From Tillandsia leiboldiana (taxonomy: Eukaryota > Streptophyta > Magnoliopsida > Poales > Bromeliaceae): a stretch of DNA of 64,000 nucleotides. Shown here piece after piece: positions 1-10,663 of the stretch. How positions within the stretch are numbered: position 1 is the first letter of the stretch; the number at the start of each line of letters is the position of its first letter. Location: positions 30,056,810-30,120,809 of the forward strand of contig CM055063.1 in assembly GCA_029204045.2 (NCBI GenBank), written 5' to 3'. A model generated the notes under the pieces. That model was not told where the DNA came from. It did no database searches and saw nothing but the letters and a program-made list of their open reading frames with translations. Made by a program: the position numbers and the translations under genes.

Positions 1-149
1 TTTAACTCAATCTCAAGAAAGAAGAATTCAAAAGGATCAGGTATGTTTAACTAAAGAATTTGTGTGATCCGAATACTTCTTGTAGTGTAGAAACACTTGG
101 AAGAATCTTTCATTGCATAAAAATCAAAAACTGGACTTGGGACATGTTC

Positions 150-435
150 AGGATCCGGATCAGGCTGTTCGATCCGGATCCCGAAGGTGGTTCGTTCATA
201 CATCGTCGCAATCCGGATCGTAGTCTCTTGATCCGGATCCCGAACGTTGAGTTTACCATCTACCTTGAACGATCCGGATCTTGCTTCGCAATCCGGATCC
301 CGAACGTTGATGTTTGGTGAACTGTATGAACGATCCGGATCGTAGTCACATGATCCGGATCCCGAACCTTCGTTTTTCTGGAATTGGCTGTTTCGTTATG
401 ACGATCCGGATCTCAGTTATCACGATCCGGATCGC
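150..435. repeat. Array of ten ATCCGGAT palindromes in U3
   Basis: Ten copies of an ATCCGGATC core, mostly GATCCGGATC, occur in under 300 bp upstream of the TATA box. They alternate between contexts ending ..GTAG and ..CCGAAC. The same array is present in every copia LTR here (10890-11175, 25431-25655, 48525-48750, 52750-53035, 62597-62882). Repeated palindromes in the LTR are a known Sirevirus trait; I infer an enhancer role. Confidence 0.85.
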
Positions 436-497
436 CGTCCGTAAAATTCCAGAAATGGCAGGTTTTTGATCCTTATCTCCTTCCTAGGGTTTCTAAC

Positions 498-508
498 CTA
501 TAAATAGA
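498..508 (+). promoter_or_regulatory. TATA box of copia1 5' LTR
   Basis: CTATAAATAG lies about 65 bp downstream of the last palindrome. Transcription should start near 530, which places the hairpin array in the RNA leader. The same motif is at 11237-11246, 53098-53107 and, on the minus strand, 25358-25365. Confidence 0.75.
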
Positions 509-781
509 CCCTATGTCTTTCTTTCTAGGGTCAATCCACATAGCCGTCATTTTCATATATCATCTTATACGGCTATAGATCCACATATAGAGAAGAAAGG
601 AAATCATTAGAGAATACTCTATGTTTCTTCATCTATATTGATTAGTTCGATTCTAGGTTTTCATACTCACATCTTGAGTTGAATCAAACTAATGAATACT
701 TAGATGGTATTTCCGATCTATCTTTGATCTAAGTATTCGGCGGATCATCACCACCCAAAAACAACGATTACCCCAAAATCG

Positions 782-965
782 GCGCGTGGATTCGCGTGTC
801 CTTGTGGATTCAAGGTTCATTCGCTCTCGTGGATTCGGAGCGAGGCACGTTCGTGGATTCGAAGGGTGCTATTGGGTGAAGACCGTGGATTCGGTCGGAT
901 GTCGTGGATTCGACGTTGGACGCCGTGGATTCGGCGTTGGGCGCAGATCGTGGATTCGAGAAGCG
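782..965 (+). other. Eight mini-hairpins with constant loop GTGGATTC (RNA leader)
   Basis: GTGGATTC occurs at 786, 804, 829, 853, 885, 904, 925 and 950. Most copies are flanked by short complementary arms that differ from copy to copy: CGC/GCG, CCTT/AAGG, GCTC/GAGC (with a bulge), TTC/GAA, GACC/GGTC, GTC/GAC, ACGCC/GGCGT; the last is weak. A constant loop with changing but complementary stems points to RNA structure rather than to coding. It lies downstream of the predicted transcription start. Equivalent arrays are at about 11521-11705, 24921-25104 (minus), 48018-48199 (minus), 53383-53565 and 63235-63420. Function unknown. Confidence 0.75.
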
Positions 966-1262
966 TCTGGAGCGAGCGGAGAAGATCCTCTAGGAGCGTA
1001 TGGAAAAGGTTGAGTCGTAAGTGTGTACGGTAAATCACCTTGTACGTGTTTTAATTCTAGTGGATTTCTGCCGTGTTATCGGTCCCGTGGTTTTTTACTC
1101 CGGTGATGGAGTTTTCCACGTAAAAATCTTGCGAGTTATTTTCATTTCCGCATTGGGTTTTTTATCGCAACGATTTTTGAGTGTTTATACGTTTACACCT
1201 ATTCACCCCCCTCTAGGTGTTTCTTCCCCTATTTAGATCCGTATTATATACGACCCAACAAG

Positions 1263-1274
1263 TGGTATCAGAGC
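1263..1274 (+). other. Primer-binding site, initiator tRNA-Met
   Basis: TGGTATCAGAGC starts two bases after the 5' LTR and is complementary to the 3' end of plant initiator tRNA-Met, the usual copia primer. Confidence 0.9.
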
Positions 1275-1293
1275 GGGAATAGGGTTGTGAACA

Positions 1294-3314
1294 ATGGTTG
1301 AAGGTGGAAACATCAATCGACCCCCTTTCTTTGATGGAACAAATTATGCGTACAGGAAAGTACGGATGAAAGCCTTTTTATCTTCCATCGACGAAAGGGT
1401 GTGGCATTCAATTGAATCAGGATGGACTAATCCAACTGAACTTATCTCTGATGTTCACACCTTAAAACCTAGGTCGAAATGGACCAAGGAAGAGTTTGAG
1501 TTATCTTCTTACAATGGCAAGGGAATTAATGCTATTTTTAATGCCTTATCTCAAACTGAATTCTCTCGCGTCTCGGCATGTGAGACTGCGAAAGAAATCT
1601 GGGATGTTCTCCAGGTTACACATGAGGGAACTAACCTCGTGAAGATTCAGAAACTGCAGATGCTTACGAGCAAGTTTGACTCTATCTTGATGGCAGAAAA
1701 TGAATCTTTCACGGACTACTATACACGATTGCAAGACATCGTAAACTCATGTGCTAATCTGGGAGAGAAGATTCCAGAATTTAAGATTGTAAGAAAAATC
1801 TTAAGAACTCTTCTTGAACGATTTCGCCCAAAAGTTACTGCCATTGAAACTATTAAACACCCCGGACGAAATACGTGTAGAAGAATTAGTTGGTTCATTA
1901 CAAACTTATGAAATGACTTTTAATACTAACAATTCTTCTGGAAAAGCATCCACTTCTAAGTCTTCAGGTTATGCGTTGAAAACAACTAAGGAAGAAGACG
2001 CGGATACATCCTCCTCGGACGATGACGAGAACCTTTCTATGGAGGAATTTGAGAAGCAGCTCGCTCTCTTGACAAGGAATTTTCGCCCGCAACTTTCGAA
2101 GGGGTAATTCAAGCAAATCTCATCCTTCAGAAAGTGGAACAAAGGCAAGGGTACTCCAATTCACAAGTCAAGAAAGCAGGAGAACTTCTCAAAGGATAAG
2201 AAAAGTTCAGAAGGACAACTGCAATGCATCAAATGTCGAGGCTACGGCCACATTGCAACGGAGTGTCCTAACAAGTATCCGGCAAAGAAGAAGGCGATGC
2301 AAGTCGTCACTTGGGATGACAACTCAACGTCAAATGAGTCGTCTTCAAGTGATGAAGAAAAGAGCTCCACGGCATTCCACGCGTCCACATCTTCACCATT
2401 CATGTGCTTTATGGCAAGTACGTCTGAATCATTGTCCAACTCCACTGTTGAAAAGAATGCAATGGACAATGAATCGGATGATTCGGAAGGTGAAGAGTTG
2501 CTCTAGCCTACCCACAGATCTTTACAGGATTTAAGAACCGGCCTAAGCAAAAACAAGGGTTGAGAGGGAGATTGCAGGATCTCGAAGAAGAAGTAAAAAG
2601 GGTAACTTCTCTCTCGACCGATCTTGAAGTGGAAAGGGATAGTTTGATAAAAGCAAATGTTTCCCTTCAAGAGCCAATGAGCAGCTCGAGAAGAACTATA
2701 TAGATATGGTGAACAAAGCAACTACTTCTTGAAGCTCTATGGCGAGGGCCGACAGGAAAGACGGGAAATGACAGAGACCATTCTCCAACTCAAGGATGAC
2801 TTACAGCAATTCTCTTTAGGAAGGAGTAAGTTGGATAAACTCCTTGGCTCTTGGTCAAACAAATCGGTTCGGCCTCGGGTACACTCAAACTGGAAACAGT
2901 CCAAGTTCGAGTGGGACAGTCTTTGTGCCTCAGTCGGTATCTCCTCCTCCGACATCGGAATTCAAGACAAACAACGACAACAAACCTACCTCATCCTCTT
3001 CGGAATCGTCAAGCTCAAAGGTATGTTTTCATTGTAATTTTGCAGGGCACATCGAAAGAAATTGCGAGATTGGAGCTCAAAGAACAAATCAACCACATCT
3101 TGCAATTGCTACCAATAAGCTCACTTCCCGGAATTCAAGGAAGGATTTTTCAAAAGGAAAGAACATTGGTAGCACCTCAAACAAGACGATGACAAAAGAA
3201 AAAGATCAATCATACAAGACGCCGTCTTCAAGGAGAATCTCTCAACCTTTACCAACATACTCCAAAACTCAAAAGGTTTGGGTATGCAAAGGTGAAACCC
3301 CTCCTTGTCCTTAA
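1294..3314 (+). pseudogene. gag: Copia1 gag, broken by many single-base indels
   Basis: The start codon follows the primer site. The N-terminal 190 residues read cleanly and match the copia-type Gag (UBN2/DUF4219-like region) of copia3. Single-base changes in length then shift the frame near 1861, 2089, 2118, 2498, 2510, 2530-2560, 2672, 2720 and 2848 relative to copia3. Remnants of both CCHC zinc knuckles and of the coiled coil between them remain, in different frames. In the first knuckle the second cysteine context is intact but the phenylalanine codon is altered. The excess of indels over substitutions may reflect consensus error near the assembly gap rather than decay. Confidence 0.85.
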
Positions 3315-3379
3315 TCGTTCTACGATTAAATCTTGTATAGTTTGTGTAGACTATTTTCTTTTCTTCTTTTTTCTTTTGG

Positions 3380-5706
3380 CCAACTCGTCAACCATCCTTG
3401 CAAGGTAAATTGTATATTTTTTTTTTTTTTCTTATTGGTTGATGATTTCTCTCGGTTTTCTTGGGTAGCATTTCTGAGAGAGAAAGCTGATACGTTTGAC
3501 TCTTTTCATGAGATTTGCCATCGTATTATGATTGAAAAGAATGAAAGATCATTCGTGTTAGAAGTGATAGGGGTGGAGAATTCATAAATTCAAAATTCAT
3601 TGACTTTTGTACTTCAAATGGCATTAAACATGAATTCTCGGCACCCTATACACCTCAGCAGAATGGTGTTGTTGAGCGCAAAAACAGGGTTGTTCAAGAG
3701 ATGGCGCGTGTGATGCTTCATAGCCGGAAATTATCGCTACATTTTTGGGCTGAAGCTGTGAACACCGCTGTCTATGTCATTAACAGAGTGTATTTGCGCC
3801 CAGGAACCTTGAATACACCAATATGAGCTGTGGTTTAGTAGAAAACCGGATATCAAGTACTTTCGTATCTTCGGGAGTCGATGTTACATCTTACGTGACC
3901 GTGAAAATCTTGGAAAGTTCGACTCTCGAAGTGATGAAGGGAATCTTTTTGGGTTATTCTACGAATAGCAGAGCATATCAAGTATTTAACATTGAATCTA
4001 AGACGATCGTAGAATCTATAAATGTTAAAGTAGATGAAGCTTCTCATTTGAATCTGAAAAATCTACCCTCGATATCTCTCTAGATGATGATTCTCCTGCT
4101 AGTGCATCTTCTCATAATAATACTTCCAATATTAATGATGCATCTAATGGTTTCTTCTAGTTTATCTGATGTGCAGGAATCATCTCGTGTACCTCCGAGT
4201 ACTCCGTTTCAACAAACGCTACGAATCTCCAAGGATCATCCGGAATCGAACATCATTGGAGATCCACAAGAAGGAGTTAGAACTCGAAGGCAGTTGGTTT
4301 GCGGATTTGCTTGCTACGTATCTTTAATCGAACCAAAGACATAGATGAAGCTCTTCAGGATGACTACTGGATTAAAGCAATGCAGGAAGAGCTCCATCAA
4401 TTTGAGCGAAACAAAGTCTGGGAATTAACGAAGCCTCCAAAGCAACATAATGTGATAGGTACCAAATGGATCTTCAAGAACAAGAAAGATGAAGATGGTA
4501 CTATCATCAGGAACAGGCACGACTAGTTGCTCAAGGCTACTCTCAAGTAGAAGGTATAGACTTTGACGAAACTTTCGCCCCTGTAGCTAGACTCGAGTCC
4601 ATTCGTATATTGTTTGCTATTGCTTGTCATTTTAAAATCAAATTATTTCAAATGGACGTCAAGAGCGCATTCTAATGGGTTTTTAAATGAGGAAGTTTAT
4701 GTAGCTCAACCGAAAGGTTTTGTAGATCATAAACAACCTAACCATGTTTTTCGTTTGAAAAAGGCTCTTTACGGTCTGAAACAAGCACCGCGAGCATGGT
4801 ACGAAAGGTTAACAAAGCACCTTTTGGAGAAGGGCTATACTCGAGGGGGAGCTGACAGGACTCTCTTTGTGAAGCATTATCAAAATAATTTCATTGTAGC
4901 ACAAATCTATGTCGATGACATTGTATTTGGTGCAACAAAAGATAATGATGCTTCTAAATTCGCGGAGACCATGGAAAGCGAATTTGAGATGTCCATGATG
5001 GGCGAACTGTCTTATTTCTTGGATTGCAAATTAAACAAAATGATGAAGGTATTCACTTGAGTCAATCCAAGTATGCACTGGAGTTGGTCAAAAAGTTTGA
5101 TCTAGAAAATTGTAAAGATTTTCCAACTCCAAGGGAACTAGCCACAAGGGACTTGGAAGTGAATCACATAGTGAGAATGTAGACGAGAAACTGTATAGAA
5201 GTATGATTGGAAGTCTACTTTACCTCACGGCTAGTCGCCCGGATATATCCTTTAGTGTTGGGATTTGCGCGAGATATCAGCAGCACCAAAGGAGGTTCAC
5301 CTGAAAGCGGTGAAACGGATCATCCGGTACATCAAAGGATCAATTAATTTCGGAATTTTGGTATCCTATGGGAACAAGTCTGGACATTGTTGGATACTCA
5401 GATGCCGATTGGGCAGGATCATTGGATATCGGAAAAGCACGAGTTGGTGCATGCTTCTATCTTGGCCATTGCCTTGTTGCATGGCACAGTAAAAAAGCAG
5501 AATTGCATAGCACTCTCGACTGCCGAAGCGGAATACATTTCAGCTGGAAGTTGCTCAACTCAACTCATTTGGATGAAAAGCGTATTGAGTGACTTCCGCA
5601 TTTCAGCATCTTCGGTAACAATTCGTTGTGACAACACAAGTGCAATTAACATTTTCTCTAAAAACCCTGTGTTGCACTCTAGAACAAAACACTATTGAAC
5701 TTAGAA
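3380..5706 (+). pseudogene. pol: Copia1 pol remnant: partial integrase, RT, part of RNase H
   Basis: Protease and the integrase N-terminus are absent. Sequence resumes just before the DDFSRF motif of the integrase core and keeps the second catalytic Asp (SDRGGEF) and the Glu (VVERKN). The first catalytic Asp and the HHCC finger are lost. RT follows with its YVDD box near 4907-4918, then RNase H, which runs into the gap at 5707. Frameshifts occur near 3550, 3822, 3943, 4050, 4515, 4672, 5020, 5130, 5280 and 5358. At 3737 this copy keeps the correct frame where copia3 has lost one base. The same protease-integrase deletion is present in copia3. Confidence 0.88.
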
Positions 5707-5806
5707 NNNNNNNNNNNNNNNNNNNNNNNNNNNNNNNNNNNNNNNNNNNNNNNNNNNNNNNNNNNNNNNNNNNNNNNNNNNNNNNNNNNNNNNNNNNNNN
5801 NNNNNN
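5707..5806. other. Assembly gap, 100 Ns
   Basis: Exactly 100 Ns, the usual placeholder for unknown length. By comparison with copia3 it must hide the end of RNase H, the pol-ORF3 spacer, the start of ORF3 and the first 200 bp or so of the inserted gypsy LTR, which is well over 2 kb. Confidence 0.98.
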
Positions 5807-6269
5807 AACTGAGTGAGATTTATATCGCACTTTTCGATCTGACGGTAGGATCTTCCAAAATTCAGCGAAAAGAAGGGGGGCAATTACCGCGACCAATATA
5901 ACAGTGGTCTGCGCAGAGTTCGTTAAGTGAATTACTGTATATAAACAGTACCCTGATTTTCGGGACCTGACGAATACAACGTTGATAATTCACTGTTCGG
6001 AATCCGAACATAGCATTTCAGGTAGTCGATTTGAACGGCCTCCGTGTTTCTGAACGCAATGGCGCAGTCCATTTTCCGTTTCGACGACCAGATCGCCTCG
6101 AAATGCGTGAAAAAGGCAAAAAAGTGGATAATTTCACATAAAACCCCATTGAAGTTGCCTCGATTTGCGTGCCAATTCTTAGATAAGGACATTAAGTGCA
6201 AAGTATAGCTACCGTAGTGGACTAATAGCTATTAAAAGGGCTTGAAGGGTGAAATGCAATTATGCATAT

Positions 6270-6282
6270 GCTATATAGAGGC
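6270..6282 (+). promoter_or_regulatory. TATA box of the 5807-8513 LTR
   Basis: GCTATATAGAGGC is followed by a CTAGGGTTT element 20 bp downstream, an arrangement also seen in the related gypsy2 LTR. Confidence 0.55.
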
Positions 6283-8342
6283 ATTCACACCGAGCTAGGG
6301 TTTCAAGAAAACCCACGCAAGAGCTCTGCCCTAGCCGCTTCTCAACAACCCTCCTCCTCGCTGCCTTGCTTCCTGGAGCCCTCCCCGCACGGCCGCCGCC
6401 TCCCCTTGCCGGAAAAAGGGAGACCAGAAGCTCTTGACCCTCGGTCTTGGAGAGGAAGGCAACCAACAAGGTCTTTGGCGATCAAAATCACGGTCCAGGG
6501 GAGTCCTCCCGGAAGCCGCAGCCGACCTGTGTTGGACCTGCCCCCGACCGCCGCCGTGCGCCGCCGCGGGACCTCTCCTCCTTTTTCTAGTCTCCGGCGA
6601 AGCCCCGCGGTCCCCGGTGCCCTGGTTGACGGCCGGAGAGCTAGCTGCCGGAATTATCGTTTTCCGTCCGACCTCGCGCGCCGGCGTGATCCGGCCATCA
6701 AGCGCTCGATCAGAACCGTTGGATCGGCTCCTCTCGGTGACTGCAACATCCCCACGAGCAGGAAGCGGATCGATTGAGGATCGAGCCCAAACGAAGTTGC
6801 CCTAGGACCGGGTTGTTGGCACCTCCGCGATCGTCGCCGCCCGGCGCCGCCGCTGCCTTGCCGGCGTCGGCCACCACTGCACCAAGACTCCTGTAACCGA
6901 TAGGGGTCTTCTGGTCCATGTCCCACCGGCCCGGAGCTACCTCGCCGGAATCTGCCATTAGAGGCCTTAGAGCTTCACCGGAGCTCCGCCGCCGCGCGCC
7001 GCCGGCGACTCCAGACCTCCGGAAACGGTGCAGGTCGGAACCTGGTTGCACCAAGATCACCCAAAACCGAGCTTGAGCCATTCTTGGGTGTTGCTCCGGC
7101 CACTGTTTCGGCCGACCTCCGGCCCCCTCAGGGTCCCAGCAGTTCAGCACCACCTCCCGGTAATCTAGCGGGGAGTTCGGGGATCGGCCTTCATTCAGGT
7201 GGGTTGTTTTACTTTATTCCTAGCCTCTAAATTCTATCTTATTGGACGGGGTCTATTCTAGTGTACTGGGGTTACATAATGACGGGTGATTAGCTTATGC
7301 AGGTTAGTGGGTTCGCCATAATGACTAGCGTCGATTGCCGACGGTGTCTTCTTTTCATCCCATATATTCAGGCGGGCCACCTTCGAGTGCGCGCAGTATT
7401 ACCTTGTTGTCGATTATGCACTTTACCTCATTTACCTCATTACTCTTACTATTCTTATTGTGATACTGACATGATGGTGGTTACGGTTACTTGGCTCGAG
7501 GTTGCCACACGCGGCACCCGCGGTTTGGCCAACCGCAGAGGGTGCGCTTTTCCGGAAAAGAGGTCGTAGAACCCGTGTATACCCACGAGGTGACGTAGTG
7601 GGGGCCCCTTATTAGCTGTGGGTTGAGGCGCCTAGGTGCGAGCGGAGCGACCCGCCGGTTTAGTTGTCCGGCGCGGTCGCGGTGTTGCAGGTACGGTATG
7701 GGGCCGTCGGTAGTGGACCGACGCGGCCGGGTATTACAGGATGCAGGTGTACAGGTTGCCTTTCCTCCTTGGGAGGATGGTTGCTCCAGTTGTCTTCACG
7801 GTTTTGTTTTACTATATTCTCCTGCTTACTGTTTCTGCGTCACTGACATCCCACTTCGTGACAGGGTCCAGACGGGGAGGGAGGTAGGCGGCGGTGAGGA
7901 CGGGACAGGAGCAGCTGGGTCGCTGGGGACCCTGGACTGTATCTATTCTTTTATTCTCGCTTTCATTACTCTGTAGTCATGTGAGTGGTTCGCGATACCC
8001 TCGTGGGGTCGGCATGGATGTCGGTACGGGCTACATTTAGTGCCCCTAGCGGAATATCTTTCCCTTTTATTTCTATCGGCCATTTGAAAATCAAGAAGGC
8101 AGAAGCCAAGGAAAAGATTGCGAAAACCGTTTTTAAAAAATCTAAGTGTCGTGTGGGCACTGGTTTCAAAACCCTGTGAATTTATGGATTGCAAAAGGGA
8201 TTTCAAAACTGTGGATTTATCCTTTCCAAATTGATCGGCCATACGTTCTTCTTTTATTAGTTTAGAATACTGGTTGCTTGTGAACAACTGTGGTGATTGA
8301 TTGGTTGTGTATGTTGGAACATGTACTGAACGCTACGCCGTG

Positions 8343-8389
8343 CACGTACAGGGGAGACTCTGTCCGGTTGCAGAGTGACCCTGTACGTG
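8343..8389 (+). other. Strong hairpin near the LTR 3' end
   Basis: CACGTACAGGG (8343-8353) pairs perfectly with CCCTGTACGTG (8379-8389). Inside, ACTCTG (8357-8362) pairs with CAGAGT (8371-8376) around an 8-nt loop. That gives 17 base pairs in all, about 125 bp before the LTR terminus. It may act in 3'-end formation; this is inference. Confidence 0.6.
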
Positions 8390-8513
8390 TGGCGGGTCTG
8401 GGCACGCGCCGGGGAAGAGGGGTTCTCTTTTAAACAAAAAAAAAAAAATTTACGCGTCAAATATTCGGCTTTTATGAATCGTTTCCGCTAAAACAAACCC
8501 CCGGGGCGTGACA

Positions 8514-9827
8514 GATTGGGATGAACTGCAAGTTGAAGCAACGACTGTTCCGACTGCTTCAAAGGGAAAAGCACCTGCAGAAACATCGAAGGCTCCGCCT
8601 ACTGCTGCTGAAAAAGGGAAAGCTCCAATGGAAGAAACTTCTGGGAAGACAAGAAGAAAAAGTGTTGCTCGCAAGAGAGGAAGTGCTCGAGGAATCACCA
8701 TTGAGCAACCAGCTGCTGACCAAGCACCTGCACAAGACTTTGTCAGCTCGGCTAGAATAAAGGATTTTGAAAATAGAGAATGCATTGGAGAAAGGCATGT
8801 TGATGTAAAAGCCTTAACGCAACGTTCTCAGACGTTCGGGACTTTGTTTGACCAGAGAGGTCTTGCTCCCATTTGCGATTTCCCGGAGACCACTGGGTAT
8901 TGTCTTCACTCAGTGAGGATGTTCTATCAGAATGCCTGCTATCTAGTTGATCAGGAAAGCGGGCGTCGGGATTTTCAAACATTAGTCAAGAATGTCAGAA
9001 TCAAAGTAACGCCTCAGCTAATTGGTGAAGTACTAGGGATGGACGCCCGAGCCGATGGCACTCATTACCTGAAGAATCAAAACTTCAACACCTTCTCCTG
9101 GAGAGTGGTAGTTGATGGAATCTGTGTTCCAGATACTCGGTCGACAGGAAACTCCGTTTTCTCGAAAGAACTACGACCTGAGTACCGCATCTTAAATCTT
9201 ATTGTTTGTTACAATATTATTCCAAACATGAACACAAAGGTTCTTCGGTGGGAAAGAATGATATTCCTTTATCTACTTGGAAACCCCGCAGCAGCAATGG
9301 GAGCTAACTTAAACATTCCCTACATCATCTGGTCAAGGATGGCACGATATGTGGAGCAAGCTCATCCGTCAGAGAGACTACCTTTTCCAATGATCATCAT
9401 GCGCATTCTTCGCAAATTTAAAGCTGACACAAATGCGAGTTCCTATCTGCACAGTCTAGGAACGATCAATGACACGACAATTGTAAAGTCTCTTTCGACG
9501 AAGCCAGATGAACCTTTCATACCTCTTCACCGACAACGAGAACAACGACAACAAGCAACAACCTCTGCACCGGCAGCAGCTCCTCCAACTCAACCAGCAC
9601 CTCCGGCACAAGAAGCACCACAATCAACTTCTGATGATGATGCTTCTGTTACCTCAATCTATAAAGAACAGCAAAGGCTCTCCAACGAGCAAGAACGTAT
9701 ATCAAATGAACTGATTGAGGTAAAGGAAGAAATAAAGAAAGTAAATAAAAATCAATCAGCAATGAACAAGCGAATAAAGAAGATTTTCCAAATCCTCGGC
9801 TGTATCAGTTCAGACGAGTCTGAATGA
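8514..9827 (+). pseudogene. Copia1 ORF3, 5' end cut off by LTR insertion
   Basis: This is the C-terminal 437 codons of the extra Sirevirus ORF; the open frame runs back a few codons into the LTR but the native sequence begins at 8514. It has the acidic/Ala-Lys N-terminal region, a conserved middle domain of about 260 residues (ERHVD...ITPQLIGEVLGM-like blocks), a Pro/Ala/Gln linker and a C-terminal coiled coil rich in Glu, Lys and Gln. The middle part resembles the 'putative plant transposon protein' domain common in plant retroelement ORFs (from memory). This copy has the correct frame where copia3 ORF3 has three one-base deletions. The promoter and start are separated from it by the inserted LTR. 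Confidence 0.8.
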
Positions 9828-10663
9828 TCCGTATCCTTCTAATTTCTGTTTATTATGCACATGTTTAAATCCTACTGTTGTGCAGGTTTTTAAGTTTTAA
9901 TTTGAGTTTTTAGTTCTCGAACTTAAACTGTTAACCATTCTCTCCACTTCTGTAATTTTTGGCTTTATTTGTGACAAAAAGGGGGAAAGAGTTTAGAACA
10001 ATGAGAGAGTTTAGAACAATGATTTGAACAATGAACAATGATTGTGAAAATCTTGATGATGAAGATTTTGTATACATCAAGGTAAGTATGATCTCAACTT
10101 CAACTTTTGGTTTTTATCTTGTGATTTGTTGCATGTCTCGACTAACTATTCGACTAACTATTTGGGCATGTAATATAACTAACAAGTTGATGTTCACTAA
10201 CAAGTTTGTGACACTTGGTTTTTGATTGCATAGAAGATATGTTGGTTCTTAACTCTGATCAATTACATATCTATATATGTATTAGTTTGTCACAAACATG
10301 TTCATGACATTTGGTTTTTACGTGCAAAGAAGATATGTTGGTGTTTTTTAACTATGATCAGTTTACATATCTGAATATAAATGTCATGGTAAGTATAAAT
10401 GAGTTTAAACTTCATCTCTGTTTGTGGTTTTTGAATGATACAAAATTCTTGAGGTATCTAACGATTTCTTTTGTCAAGAATGATTTCTTTTTGCAGAGAG
10501 TACAGATGTCTAAGTCTAGAGTCTGTTTTAGGAGTTTAACTCATGTATTGTATTTTGGATCTCCATTGTAAATTTTTGTTGTATGGTGATAGCAACAAAA
10601 ATATCTTTTTGAATTTTCTTTAGTGGATCTGTGTTTTGTCACGAAACCGCCAAAGGGGGAGAT
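9828..10663 (+). other. Copia1 3' non-coding region with two polypurine tracts
   Basis: AT-rich spacer between ORF3 and the 3' LTR with no credible ORF. It holds one internal purine tract (about 9975-9990, AAAAAGGGGGAAAGA) and the LTR-adjacent tract (10652-10663, AAAGGGGGAGAT). Multiple purine tracts downstream of pol are known in Sireviruses. Confidence 0.85.

Larger units (their letters stand above)
1..1260 (+). repeat. Copia1 5' LTR (truncated by window start)
   Basis: Base 1 aligns with base 10740 of the 3' LTR, and the LTR ends with CCCAACA at 1260. It holds a palindrome array (150-435), a TATA box (about 498-508) and a hairpin array (782-965). The primer-binding site follows directly. 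Short open frames inside (for example 786-1013) are products of the repeats, not genes. Confidence 0.95.
5807..8513 (+). repeat. Gypsy solo LTR inserted in copia1 ORF3 (start hidden by gap)
   Basis: Its left part aligns with the reverse complement of gypsy2 LTR sequence near 36960-37310. It ends GGGGCGTGACA at 8513, the terminus shared by the gypsy LTRs here. Copia1 ORF3 resumes at once at 8514 with GATTG, the likely target duplication; its left copy is in the gap. A GC-rich leader block occupies about 6330-7150. Open frames inside (such as 6262-6777) have no recognisable product. No internal domain is visible, so a solo LTR is most likely, though the gap could hide more. Confidence 0.82.

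Noticed and set aside
150..435. Regularly spaced repeats that might suggest a CRISPR array
   Set aside because: The repeats are short palindromes in a plant LTR, with uneven spacing and no cas genes.
786..1013. Small ORFs in copia LTRs (also 60-320, 817-1038 and copies)
   Set aside because: They arise from the palindrome and GTGGATTC repeats, start at GTG or in mid-LTR, and recur in both orientations with no known domain.
1263..1274. tRNA-like sequence
   Set aside because: Only the 12-base complement of the tRNA-Met end is present; it is a primer site, not a tRNA gene.
6262..6777. A 171-codon frame in the 5807-8513 LTR
   Set aside because: GC-rich leader sequence with open frames on both strands and no family match.
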